Positions 22,569 through 37,500 of a DNA stretch of 64,000 nucleotides are shown piece by piece. Numbering within the stretch: the stretch's first letter is position 1; every line of letters starts with the position of its first letter. The stretch spans positions 1 to 64,000 of the forward strand of contig CAJFCJ010000029.1 in the NCBI GenBank assembly GCA_904063045.1, written 5' to 3'. This DNA is from Dimorphilus gyrociliatus (lineage: Eukaryota > Annelida > Polychaeta > Dinophilidae). The notes beneath the pieces are model-generated. The model was not told the origin of the DNA, searched no databases, and saw only the letters and a program-made list of their open reading frames with translations. The position numbers and the translations under genes were made by a program.

Positions 22569-25500
22569 GAAAAGGACTTATATCGAGTGGAGAAAGGCGT
22601 AAAAGAAAATATTGCGGTTGGCTCAGACCTTACTAGAGTTAGAGCTACAGATGATGATCCGTCAGGGGTACAACATTTTTTCCCAGCTTTTTTCCAATAT
22701 ATAGGCAATTTCCTTTAACGTGACTATTTGTTTTTGTTTTTGTTAGACATTTAATAGCAGGATACGTTATAAGCTTAAATCTTCCGTACCACCTTCCGGG
22801 AATGGATTATTTTTGGTTCATCCGGATCAGGGAGTAGTAATTGTTAGAAGACCATTGAGCGATGATAAAGATGACGTTTCGAGTTACGAGGTTTGTTTTC
22901 ATTGGCTATTTACTATATTATTAAATCAAATACTTGAAGTAAGTGATTAATTGTAATTTGTATATTAACAAATAGTTAACCGTTGAGGCGATAGATTTGG
23001 GTAATCCTCCCCTTTCAAGCACCACTAAAGTTGTTGTACCAATACTTAGGAATTTAAATGCTCCAAAGTTTACGGAAACGAGTATATCAAGAACAATTCC
23101 GTCTACCTTCCCAGTGAATTCTGAAGTTGCGCGATTAATTGTTAGCGATGCCGATACAATTGATCCATTCAACTCAATTCGACTTAGAGTTATTGGCGAT
23201 GGTAAAGCTCAAGGATATTTTAAAATATCACCTAGTGGATCCCTGAGTCTAAGTCGTAATTTAAAAGATGACTCAGACAGAAGATATACAGTAAGAATTA
23301 GAGCAACTGACGGAATGGGTAAAGAAAATGAGAGAGACGCTGTTGTTAGAATTACTGTTGAAAGAAATTTAAATGCTCCCGTATTTAATCCAAAAAAATA
23401 CGATAAAACAGTTCAAGATAACCAGCCATTGGGAGATACAATTCTCACTCTTACTGCAACGGACGCTGACAAATATGCACCTCACAAGACTATTTCTTTT
23501 CGAATTATGCCTAACAATGCTGGTACACACCAATATTTTCAAGTTGATGATTCAGGAGAAGTATACCTAAAGAGGTCGCTAGCACTTGATACCGCTTTAA
23601 GAACTCAATATAAATTTAACATAAAAGCTTTTGATGAAGGCGAGCCTGAAAGAAAGGAATCTGTTGAAGAAGCAGAAGTCACTATTCAAGTTCTTCGTAA
23701 TGAAAATTCTCCAATCTTCTTTAATTCATCATACTCGGCCTTTATAAGAGAAAATGAAATAAACGTTGGTAGATTGATAACAACAGTACTGGCTAATGAT
23801 AAAGATACAGTTAATGATTTCAAAACCATTAGTTATGATATTATTGGTGATGATAAGGCTTCGAGCTTTTTCAATATTCATAAAACTAATGGAGAAATTC
23901 GAATTGCAACTAATTTTGTCAACGATCCAGCGGAGTTGCATAGAATTCGTGTCTTAGCAAGCGACAAGGGGAATCCACCTAGAACTGCAAGCGTATTCGT
24001 TAATGTTGAAATCGATAGAAATTTAAAATCTCCACAATGGAATGGTGGTATCAATAGAAACTATAAAATTTTAGAAACTGTTCCCTCAGGAACAATAGTG
24101 GGAGACGTTCAAGCTCGAGATTCTGATAAATTCCCACCAAATAATGTTGTTTCATATTATTTAATTGGAGATGAAAAGGCAACTGAATACTTTAACGTCA
24201 ATGACAAAACGGGTAGAATTTTTGTTCAAAAAGATCTCACAGCCGATTCAAGCTCAAGTTTATCTTATAGTTTAGTATTAATTGCTAGAGATTCCGGTAA
24301 AGTGCCACGATCCAGCTCGAATTTAACAATAACAGTACAAGTCATTAGAAATTTGAATGCCCCTGTATTTACTTCCGGTGATTTTACAGTACAGCCAATT
24401 AGATCTCAAACTTCTGTTGGATCTAGAATTTACACTGCATCCGTATCGGATAGCGATGATAAAAATCAATTTGGCTCCGTAACATATAGTATTATCGGAG
24501 ATAGTTTAGCTAAAAATTTCTTCGAGATCAATTCAAAATCAGGAGAAGTCAGAGTAAGAAATGCACTAGATAGCGATCCATCAACAAAATATAATCTTGT
24601 AATTCTGGTTGAAGATAATGGAGATCCTCCAAAATCTGATCAAATGATTCTGACAGTACCAGTAAACAGAAATCAGAATAAACCTAGATTTTTTACAAAT
24701 AATAAGAACATTGTCATTTTGGAAACGCAAGAATTAGGAGCTATAATTGCTGAAATGCCTGCTAGTGATAATGATAAATTCCAACCATTCAATACTATCA
24801 CCTACAGACTTAAGCCTGAAGGAGTAAATGCTGAATACTTTAATGTTGATTCCTTCACTGGAAATGTCTCAGTTAGAACTAGTTTAAACTCTCATTCAAG
24901 AGATGTTTATAGGGTAAGATTTTTTTTCCTATTGTACTTAAATCTTGTCCAAGTTCTAAAAGCGTGTATGTAATATTTTAAATAGCTGACCATTGAAGCA
25001 TGGGACGGTGGAAATCCGCCACAAAAATCCGATCAAGATGGAAGAGTTACAGTCAACGTGCGACGAAATAAAAATACACCGAGGTTCACCGATTCGAATT
25101 ACGGCGTCAAAATTGATAGAAACATTGAAGTTGGCTCAAGAGTAATCAGAGTTCAGGCAACAGATTCAGACACCACACAGCCTTTTAATACTATTACATA
25201 TTCAATTACCGGTGATGATGTGGCAAGCGATTATTTCGAAATTGATAATCTAGGAGTTATAACGCTAAAAGCGTCTATAAACCTTAGAGAAGAGACAGTT
25301 TATAGAGTAAATTATACCATAATCTATATTTAAAAGCATTAACAATAATTTAATTATTAATTTTATTGTAGATAAGAGTTATTGCAAGCGATAAAGGCCT
25401 TCCATCAAAGAGTGCAATTACTATTGTTACTGTTAGTGTTAATAGGAATCTTGAAGTGCCTATATTCACAAATCCAACAACACGTATTGCTAACACAACT

Positions 25501-28500
25501 ATTCTCGAGACACATGATTACAAATCAGTTATTTTTACTTTCTCTGGTACTGATAGTGATGTCACCGTAAGTCTTTGCCTAACAGCATATGTATTCCTCT
25601 TTCTATTTATATTTATTTATTAAAGGCGCCATATAATACTGTAAATTTTCGAATTGTTGGAAATTCGGATGATACTCAATTCTTCTTAGTCGATTTTAAT
25701 TCTGGAAAACTGCAACTCAGAAGGTCTCTATTACAAGATTCTAATTCCAAAACAGTATACAATGTTAGTATATAGAGTATTTGTAAATTCAATTAATGAT
25801 TTATTGTACAATAATTTGTGTTGCTTTCTTTTTAGTTGGATATTGAAGCTGTTGATGGAGGAAATCCACCAAAATCATCTATCGATCGAATTAGGTATAA
25901 GGTTTTTGTTAAAAGAAATACCGGAGCTCCAACTTTCTCTCAACCTTCTTATTCTTTTTCTGTTGACGAGACAACTGGATCTGGCAATAAAATTGGAATA
26001 GTTTCTGCTACCGATTCAGACTCCGATTTTAATAAAGTAACATATGAAATTTTCCGAGGGGATGTAGCTTCTAACTTCTTTTCTATTAATCCCAATACTG
26101 GTGAAATATCTATAAGAAGATCTTTACAAGACGATTCCGCTTTAACCTATGAAGTAATGATTAAATAATTTGAATGAATTTTTTATTATAGTATTATTTT
26201 ATACTTCTGCAATAGATAAGAGTTATAGCATCCGATGATGGTGTTCCACCACTGTCTGAGACAAAGCTAGTAAAAATATCAGTAAATAGGAATCTCAATT
26301 GTCCTACTTGGAATGATAAAAATATCAATACGAACATTATGGAAACTGATCCTGTTACAAAATTAATTGCCAGAGTAAGAGCAAGTGATAGAGACTCGAA
26401 GGTATGCGAAACTGTTGCCACTGTGTAACAAAGGAACAATAAAACTAATTATTTCTTTTATTTCAGAGTCCACACAAAGATATTAGATATAAAGTAATTG
26501 GTAATTCTGAAGCTAGTAAATATTTTACCGTTAATGCTATTTCTGGTCAAGTCTATCAAAAAGTTCCCGTATTGAATGATCCAAACAAAGCCGAAGTATA
26601 TAAAGTAAGGATAACTTTTACACACAGATATACTGTATATATTTAATACAATAGAATCAATAACCTTTAATCTTTTCACTCAGATTGAACTATCTGCTTC
26701 GGATTTAGGAGAACCTATTCCTTGCACTGCTGCTAGTAATAGCAGCGTTACAGTTAGGGTCTATAGAAATTTAAATGCACCCGTTTTCACTAATAATGGA
26801 ACATATAGCAAAAAGATTAGAGAAAATTCAAATATAAATGATTTTGTCACGTCAGCAAGAGCGACAGATAAAGATTCCAGATCGCCTTTTAGAGATATTG
26901 AATATAAAATTGTTGGTGAAGGTCCATCTATTGGACTATTTAAAATTGGACTAACAGATGGAAATATACGAATTCGTAATTTCCTAACAACCGATCCATC
27001 TCAAACTTATCGAGTATTTATAACTATCAATATTTTAAATTATCGAATAATTAATGCTATTTAATCACTACAGATTATTGTAGTAGCCGAAGATAAAGGT
27101 ACTCCAAGGAGATCGGCCACAGGAACAGTTGATGTAGCAGTTGAAAGAAATTTAAATCAGCCATCATTTACTGAGACCAACGTTCGTTATGAGATCGTTG
27201 AAACAACGATTGTTGGAACTGAACTAGTTCAACTAAGAGCAACTGATGATGATACTTTTGTAAGTAAATGTAAAATTATTATTCGAATTGTTATAAATTA
27301 TGTTTTATCGTCTTAAAAAAAGGCTCCCCACAACGAAATAAGATACAGTATTTCGCCAAACCAATTCCAAGCAGAAGAGTATTTCAGCGTTGATCCAATT
27401 TCTGGGAAAATCTTTTTAAGGAAATCTGTTCAACAGCTGAACAATTTAGAAGTAACGGTTCGTATTTTATAAAATCAATGTTTAATCATTGTTATACCAC
27501 TTCGCTCTAAAGTACCCTTGAAAAACAACAACAACTGCACTCCTCATATTTACATTAAACGTTGTTGATGTGTCTTATTGTTCATTTAATTGTTGAATAT
27601 TCATATCGTAGTCAATCTCTTGCACATTTTTAATTACTTAATTTTTTAATTGCTCGCAGGATATCGAGGTTTGATTTTAATATCATAAGCAAACTTTAGC
27701 TAAAAAACCCACGTTGTAAGCGAACGTCGCTAAGAATGCTTTATAAAACTTATAACATATTTTAGCTAGAAAATATCTTATCCTTAGTTTTAATACAAAT
27801 CCTAAAACGAAGCACTGTTCAATAAAAATATTTACGCTTACTAGCCAATGCTATTGCAGGTGTATATTTTGCAGAACGTTGTCATTTTCTCTCTCACACA
27901 TATAGCATGTCTTTTGGGAAGATAGAAAGAAGACAATATTATTTCATTTTTATATTATTGTTGTTTTTAATAAATTATATATATATTTTTTTTTTTAAAA
28001 AAAAAGAATCTTTTTTCTATAATTAAAGTTTTTAATAATATTTCGTTTTCTTTTAGTTCCGCTGTGAAATTACTGATCTTGGCATCCCGCCAAAAAAAGG
28101 TAGAAATGCGGCTACTGTAACTATTGGAATTACGAGAAATAAGTATTCACCGAAATTCACTAATATCCCGAAGACTATAACTGTCGATGAAACGGAAAAA
28201 GTAAATCAATTGATTATTTAAAAATCAATAATTCTATGTATAGAAATTACAAATTAGACGCTAATTTATTCTATTTGTAAATTATAGCAAGGAATTGTCG
28301 TTTATACCGTTAAAGCTGAAGATAGAGATACTAAAATACCATATAATTTTATGACATTTTCTTTAATTGGTGACGATACTGCTGATTCTTTCTTTAAAAT
28401 AAATGAAAATAGTGGTTCTATATCAATTAGAAATGATTTGGTAAATGCACCTGGTCAAACAGTAACTTACAGAGTAAATATTTATCATTTATAAGGTTTT

Positions 28501-31500
28501 TTTTTTAATTTTAACTTCAAACTGCAAAATTTTAATCCTTTTAGCTTCGAATCAGAGTAGAAGATGGGGGAAGTCCAGCTAGATTTGATATACAAATATT
28601 GACAGTACAAGTCAATCGTAATCTTAATTCACCAATTTTCTCTGAAACTCGAAAAGTATATAAAGTTAAGGAAACTCTCAGAATTGGTACAACTATCGGA
28701 TCAGTTTCTGCTAGAGATGCTGATACAAAGAATCCTCACAATAGAATTAGCTATTCTACCAATAACAACTTTTTTGATGTAGAAGAGAGCAATGGTAGAA
28801 TATTCTTAAAACGCCTCTTGCTGGATCAAGGAAGCGATGCAATGACTGTTGGTATTTGGGTTTTCTAAACTATTTTTGTTGTTAACTTTCAAATCCTGCT
28901 TCAGATTACAATAATCGCTACGGATAATGGTATTCCGAATCGTCGAACTTCTCCTGAACCAGCTCTCGTAACAGTCAATATAACAAGAAATAAATTACCA
29001 CCAGTTTTCCAATCTTCCACGTATAAGATGAAAATTAATCAAGCACATTCGGGAAGAATAATCTTGGTTCAAGCAACTGATCTTGATACAGAGGTATAAC
29101 TATTTAACGATTCATAAATTTCCTCAAAAATCTGTTATTAATAAATCTTATCCTGATTTTTCAGAGCCCATTTAGAGATATCAAATACAGTATTATTGGT
29201 GATGACAATGCCAATAATTACTTTTCTATAAATGAAGTATCTGGAGAAATAACTCCGAAACAAAGTTTAAAAGACCATGACAGAAAATCTTATAAAATTC
29301 GAGTAGAAGCTAGAGATGGTGGCACTCCACCACGAACTGCTATTACTGTAGCCGAAATTGATGTGGAAAGGAATTTAAATGCACCTACATTTAATCCAAA
29401 GAGCGCGATTATCTCTATACTAGAAACCATTAATTTGGGTCAGACTATTTATACAGCTTCTGCAACTGATCAGGATAAAAATGTTTGTATTAGTATTATT
29501 ATCATGAGAAAATCTGAAGTTTTCTATCATAATTTATCCATAGGCTCCGGATAATCAAATTCAATATGCCATCTCTAATGAAAACGATAATTTTAACCTA
29601 TTCAAAATTCAAGAAGGTAGTGGTGAAATCTACATTGCTAAAGATTTAAGAACCAATAGCGCCGATTCTTACTCGGTATTTCATAATAAAAACCAATTAA
29701 ACAATCGTTAACAACATTAATTTCACAGGTGAAAATTAGCGCAACAGACAAAGGAACAAATCCTAAAAAGGCAGCTGAAGATTTTATACTTGAAGTACGA
29801 GTATCTAGAAATAAAAATGAACCAACTTTTACTGATGGAGCTGTTCAATCACAAACTATATCGGAAAATGTTGAAGACGGATATATCGTTAAAAAATTTA
29901 ATGTTAAAGATCTGGATGACAAAGAACCATTCAACGTTGTCACAACTGGAGCCATTGGAGATGGTAATGCAGAAACCTTCTTTGAAGTTAAACCTAAAGG
30001 GGAAGTTAGCATTAAATCCGCATCCAGTCTAGCATCTGATAAAGCTCCATCATACCAAGTAAGATACGATGATTTCTTTTAATGAAAGTATCCTCACTAA
30101 AATAATATTCCAATTTCTTTTAGTTGAGAGTTTTAGCATCAGATGGAGGAACGCCGCCTAAAACTTCAACAGCTGTACTTACTATCAACGTCCAAAGAAA
30201 TTTATACGAACCGAAATTTTCCAATGAAAACAATATAGCTGTTTCATTGAAAGATACAGTAGCTCCAGGAACAGAAGTTACCGTTTTAACAGCTACAGAT
30301 GATGATAATGATGTTAGAATTTCTTTTAATAATAAGCAAACTATCTTCTAAACAAAGATTTTACAATTTTTTTTATATAGGCTCCATACAATACAATAAC
30401 TTTCACTATTATTGGAGATGGAAATTCTACAGACTTTTTCTACATCCATCCAGATACAGGCCGTATTACAACATCTAAGGATTTTTTTACGACGACAAAA
30501 AACTTTTTCAGAGTTTGTTATAGATTCTCTATTGTTGTTTAGATTATTAAACACGTCTATTCCGTTATAGATTCGAGTTAAAGCAACAGATAGAGCTCCC
30601 GTACCAAAATCTAGTATTACTTACGTAGAAGTCAGTATTATAAGAAATCAAGGTACACTACGATTCAGTAGTAACACTTTAACAACAGAAATTCAAGAAA
30701 CAAGAGCAATCGATCAAACGGTAAAAGAAATTTATCTTTAATCTTTAAATGTGCGTTACATTTTCTTTAATGTATTTGTAGATATATCTTGCTGTAGCAA
30801 GTCCATCTGATAATGTAAAATATCGAATAATTGGTACTCTATTATCTCAAGAATATTTCAAAATTGGACAAAGTGATGGAAAAGTACAAATTAAGAAAAG
30901 TCTTAAAGATGATCAAACAGCTGCCCCGTATTATTTGGTAATTGATTTTCAATTTTTTCTCTATTGTTAATCTATTAGGCTAATCTTTTTTCCTTGTCTC
31001 TAGATTCATATTGAAGCGGAAAGAGAGTTTGAAGTTACCAAGCAAATCGCTAAAACTACTTTGAATGTTACTGTTATAAGAAACTTAAATCAGCCTAAAT
31101 TCTCCTCAAGACTGTTTCAGAGAAGAGAGTTGGATGAAAAGACTCCTAAGGGAACAATTTTATTGGAATTATCGGCCGTTGATAATGACAAAGTAATGAT
31201 GAAAATATTTATTGCTATTCTTCTAATTATATGTTTTTCATGTTAATAGGATGTTTTACTTTACTCGGTTGCTGAAGGAGAAGATGCGTCTTTCTTCTAT
31301 TTGCACCCGTCAACTGGAGAAATATCTCTGATTAAATCCCTTCTTACCGATACAGCAACTACCTATGAGGTTGGATAGTATTTTCAATTATCAATATCTA
31401 TTTATTTATCATATTTGCATGGTAAAATTTTCAGTTTGACGTTATTGTCTCTGATCAAAGAATTCCACCAAAAACTGATAGAGCCACAGTAAGAGTTTTT

Positions 31501-34500
31501 ATTAAGAGAGATGTGAAGGATCCATATTTTGAGGGAATTCCCTATATTACTGAAGTAGAAGAAACGGCTCCACTAAATCATCTTATCATCCAACTAAAAG
31601 GAAAGGATGATGATAGAGAAGGGCCATTAGTTTATGGAATTGATGGTTTTGATCCTGCTCCATTTTATTTTCGTGTTGATTCAAGTTCAGGTCAGGTTAT
31701 GGTGAAAAGAAACTTAAAATTGAGTTTAGATTTTACTTTTACTGTAAGTATACTGCTGCAAAATAGATCAATATCATCATTTAATCCCATTTTCTTACCT
31801 ATAGTTATCAGTTTTTGTTTATGACAATGCAAATCCTGATAAAAAAGCTAAAGCTAATGTTACAATTACGGTTCTTCGTAATAAGAATCAGCCCGTATTT
31901 CAAAAAGCTAAATACGAGATGTCTGTATTGGAGAATAGACGAGTTGGATCCACCCTAGTCAATGTACAGGCTGTTGATCAAGATGGTGATGAAGTACGAT
32001 ATAGGATAATAGGCGAGAGCAGTCAGTTCCTATTCTTAAACGAAAGAAATGGGGCCATCAGCCTTGCTAAACCTTTGAGTGATGCAGTTGAAGATCAAAT
32101 TAGAATAAAAATTGAAGCTTACGATAACGGTTATCCGGTTCGAAGCAGTTCAACAAATGCTGATGTTATAATAAATATTAACAAGAATAGACATTCACCA
32201 GAATTTATTGAAGATCAATATTCAACAACTATAACAGAGAAGAGGGGAATTAATAGCGATATCTTGAGACTTCAAGCTACTGATAAGGATAATCAGGTAA
32301 GGATTAAACTTGCTTGCAAAATTATGCTCATTAGGTAATAAACAATTCGCAGAGTCCCTTCAACACCATTAAATATTTTATGATCGGTGATGAAAGTGGT
32401 CCTACCTTCTTCAAAATTAGCGAGGAAACCGGAACTATATCAATTAAATCGAACCTTAGAAACGACGATAGAGAAGTTTATTATGTAGATAATTGTGAAA
32501 TACAAAAGCTACTGTAATATTTAACAATTTTTAATGATATTTTTTAGCTAAGAATAGAAGCAAGGGACGGAGGATCTCCTGCAAAAATAGCTACTCGTGT
32601 AGTAGTTGTAACAGTGGAGAGAAACCTTGAAATACCTCGATGGAATAAGAATACATATATTGAAAATATACTAGAAACTTTCCCTGTCGGTAATACTGTT
32701 ACAAGATTACAAGCAAGGGATGACGATGATCGTGCTCCTTATAATCAATTGGAATATAGTTTAACCGAAAATGTTGACTCTCGTATATCGGAGTTTTTTG
32801 GTGTTGAACAGTACACAGGAGCTCTTTTCCTTAGGAAATCTCTAATTTTAAGCGATCTAAAACAATTCGGGGTAAATTTAGATATGGATGAATATTAATA
32901 CTTTGTACTTACATTTATATTTTTTTTAGCCTTTCGACGTTGTGCTTAAAGATAGAGCACCTAATCCTAAAACGGCTACGTCCATGGCTAAGGTCACTAT
33001 CAACATTGGACGAAATGAATTTTCTCCATCTTTTGGTCAGAGTACATTCAACAAAACGATTGATAGAAATCAAAGAAATGGCGAATTATTGACTGTAACA
33101 GCAAGGGATTTAGACACAAGCTATGGACCAGTTACCTACGAACTAATTGGTGATGGTGAAGCTACAGCTTTCTTTAGAATAGATGCCAACACTGGCAGTA
33201 TTTCACTCACGAGAAGTGTCAACAATGAAGCTGCAACAGAATATAGACTAAGGATAGTTGCAAAAGATAGAGGGACTCCTCCAAAAACAGATACAGCTAT
33301 TGTCATTGTGGAAGTTCGACGAAATTTACATAGACCAACCTTTTCACCAAATACTTACGATTTAAGAATTGTTGAGAATTGGCCAGTCTACCAGCCGACC
33401 TTCTTAGTCGTAAAATGTAGAGACAGTGATGTTGCGCCTCCGTATAACACTTTGAAATACTCAATTACATCTCCAGAAGAAGCTAAAAATTATTTTGAGT
33501 TAGAAGAATTAACGGGTAGACTTAAATTAAAACAATCACTGATCGGTGCCGAAGGATTATCTGAGAGATTAGAAATTCGGGTTCAATGTAGTGATTCTGC
33601 TGTACCACCAAGGGTCAATACAGATGGAAGTATAAGAGTAAACATCATTAGAAATAAATTTGCTCCCAAATTCGAAGGTTTTCCGTATGAACGAACTGTG
33701 CCTGAAGATTGGAAAACTGATACCCAAATTTTACAAGTTCTAGCAAAGGATAGCGATTCAGAGGTATTTATAAAACTTATAATTAAAGAACTATTTCATT
33801 TCTCTTCCACATCTATAGAACGATTTCAAGAAAATAACATATTCACTAATTGGAGATGATTCTGCCACTGATTACTTTAGTATAAATAATGAAACTGGGC
33901 AAATTTTAATTAAGACAGATTTAACACAAACTCAATTGACATCTATGCAGGTTTGTAATCGGTCTTTAAAATTAAATATTCTAATAACATATATTCTATT
34001 TATTCCATTATTTCTGTCTTATTACAGTTGAGAGTTGAAGCTAGAGATGGTGGAACTCCCGCCAAATCATCAAATACCGCTTTTAAAGTAACAATTAATC
34101 GTAATTTGAGAAATCCTGAATGGTTAGGTAGCACTGGAATTTCAAAAAGAATTGAGGAAAAAACTATTGTTGGAACTGTTATCGGAAATTTCTCAGCAAC
34201 CGATAAGGACCGAAGTTCTCCCTATAATCAAGTAACTTTCTCTGCACTGGATGGTGGAGACGGACCGATTTGTTTAGGAGTAAATGGAAGAAATGGAGAA
34301 GTTTTCGTCAAACGTTCCTTCTTTGTCGAACCTTGCTCTAGAAGTGATCAATTTACTCTTAGAGTTAAAATCTCTGATAATGGTTCCCCACCAAGACAAG
34401 CATCGGCAACCGGAACATTTTCCGTAAGAATTGCAAGAAACAAGCACATTCCAGTTTTTACGAATAGTGGACAATATAAAGTCTCTATTAAAGAGAATGT

Positions 34501-37500
34501 CGGCAGCGATAAGTCAATTTCCAGAGTTCAAGCGACAGATAGAGATTCAGAGAGTCCGTATAAAGATATCACCTATCGATTAGTAGGGAAAGATAACGCA
34601 ATACGTTACTTTACTGTTAACTCTACTAATGGTCGAGTTTTGCTATCGAGAAGCTTGGCTCAAGACTCTGCCTTACAATATGAATTAGAAATTGAAGCTG
34701 TTGATGGAGATAATGGTAAATCTACAGCAACTGTAATTGTTGATGTTGAAAGGAACTTATATCGACCTATTTTTGTTGAAACAAGTAAAACTGTAACAAT
34801 TTTTGAATGGCAAAATCTGGGTAACGTAATAGCTACAGTGACGGCCATAGATAACGATTCCAAATCGCCACATAAGGATTTTAGATATGAAATAAGAGGG
34901 AACAATAAGGCCAAAGAGTATTTTGGTATTGATGAACTCCGTGGTGATATTTTTGTCAAAAAGCCTTTAACAAGAGATTTATCAGGCTCGTCAGATTATC
35001 AAGTAGAAGTTATTGCAAAAGATCGTGGTATCCCTCCGCTACAAAGTTCTAATCAAGCTGTCGTAAGAGTTCAAGTTAGAAGAAATAGGAATTGTCCACG
35101 TTTTAGCGGCTCCTTTGCCACCAATATAAACTATACTTTACAAACCAATACTTTGGTTTTTAAAATTCAAGCTAATGATAATGACCCTGTTGGAACTCCT
35201 ATGAAGCAACTGACATACTATTTAGAAGGAAATTCAAAGGCTAAAAATTACTTTAGAGTTGATGCAGACACAGGAAGTGTTTACATCCGAAATAATCTAA
35301 GAAGCGATACCGATTTGGAGTATAAATTATGGATAAAAGTAGCTGATAATGCACAACCTCCATGCGAAGCACAACAATTATACACTGTAAATGTTCAAAG
35401 AAATCTCTATTCACCTGTATTTAATCAAAATCAATATACGGTAACGATTGATGAAGAACATTCAAGATCAAATGTTGTAACTACAGTGTCGGCAAATGAT
35501 AGAGATGAAATTCAGTTATATAGAACTGTTAGATACTATATAGCACCCGGCTCATCACATCAAGATCTTTTCCGTATTAATCAGAACAGTGGTGCTATTT
35601 ATTTAGCTTCTTCATTAATTGGATTAAGTGGAGAGGATTATACGGTAAATTTTATTAAATTTGATCTATTTTATTTCTAAAACTATCATCTCCTTCTAGA
35701 TAAGAGTCATCGCTAGAGATACAGGAACTCCTAATCAAAGATCTAGTAAAGAAGTTAACGTTAGAATTCGCGTTAATAGGAACAAGCGTTCACCTAGATT
35801 CCAATCAAGAACATATTCAGCTAATATGACACTGTTAACTGCTATTAATACTACTTTAGTAACAGTTAGGGCAACTGACGACGACAATTTGGTATATATT
35901 CATTGTTCTCTTTCTTTTATTCAATTCTTATATAATGAATGATTTTCAGAGTCAATACAAACGCATTTCCTATAAAGTTATTGGAGACGATTCAGCACCT
36001 GTCTATTTTAAAGTTCTACCTAATAGCGGGGCTGTTCAGTTATCTAAAAGTCTTAAATATGATTCAACTGTTGATTATAAGCTAAGAATACAAGCTGAGG
36101 ATGGTGGTACACCACCAAAAGTTGATTCAACATTAGTTCAAATTCACGTTAATAGGAATGAAAAATCCCCAAGATTTGCAGACACCAATATCCAAAGTTC
36201 TATCTCTGAGACATTGGCTCTTGGTCAACAATTTACGTCAGTGAGAGCCTCAGATGGCGATGTCCAAACTCCTTACAACAAAATATATTACATGTTAGAA
36301 CCAAGCTCGGAATATTTCAATGTGAATAGAGAAACTGGGGGTATTTTTGTTCAGAAATCGGTCATGGACGATCCAACGAAGAAAACTCAATACGATATTA
36401 CTGTTGTAGCATTTGACGAGGGATATCCTCACCAAAAGAAAAGTTCCAACTCAATCAACGTTCGTATAAGAATTGTGAGAAATTTGAAAGCCCCAACATT
36501 CCTCAACGCTGATAATTATAAAAAGACTATTAAACAAACCATTCAACCTGGCCAATCCGTTATATCGATATCTACAAGAGACGAGGATACAAATGTAATT
36601 TTCCCTTTGACTATCATCCACCCGCCGAATACTAATTTGTTGCTTTATTCTTTTTTTATCTAGTCTCCATTCAACGATGTTACTCGTGAAATTATTGGAG
36701 ATGGAAAAGCTCCGCAATACTTTGATATGAAAAATAACGGAGAGATTTTCCTAAAGCCAGGTGTCGATCTTGTGGCTGATACAGAAATGCTTTATGTGGT
36801 ATGATATTAATTTATGCTTATTAGACCAAGCTATACAAATGTATAAAATTAATGTTTATTCAGCTAAGAATTTTGGCTAAGGACGGTGGAACTCCATCTT
36901 TATCCAGCACGGCAACAGCTGAAATCACTGTTGAAAGAAATTTAGTTTCACCAAAATTTGAAAGAACCAACTCTTTTGTGGAGATTAATGAAGATGTTAA
37001 GCCTGGTTCGAGTATTTCTCAGGTAAATGCTGTCGATGAAGATGTCACTGCACCTAACAATGAATTTGTTTACGATATTGTTGGAAATGAACAAGCTAAA
37101 GTATATTTCCACGTTCACCCACGATTGGGTGAGGTTACACTGGCAAAGCCCGTTTTAGAAACTAACAGCAGCCGTTATACCATCGTCATTACTGCTACTG
37201 ACAAAGGAGAACCACCAAGAACTTCGACTGCAACAATTCAAGTTTCAGTTAAAAGAGAAAAGGGAGAATTAAAATTTTCGACTGATCTGTATAATGTCGA
37301 GGTATCGGAAAACGATAATGTTGGTAAAATTGTAACTAAAGTCTCAGCTAGTCCAGGAGTATGTTTATCATATGAATTTTTATGATTAGTATTAAAAAGA
37401 TTGAAAATAATTCTTTTTTTTAAAGGCTAACTTACAATATGAATTAACCGGCTATGGCTCGGGACCAGAATACTTTAGAGTTATCGAGAGAAGGGGAGAT

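Noticed and set aside
22997-24973. Starts inside single cadherin exons, suggesting shorter proteins
   Set aside because: These are internal exon frames bounded by AG and GT sites. Their ATG or alternative starts are internal codons and their tails are intron read-through.
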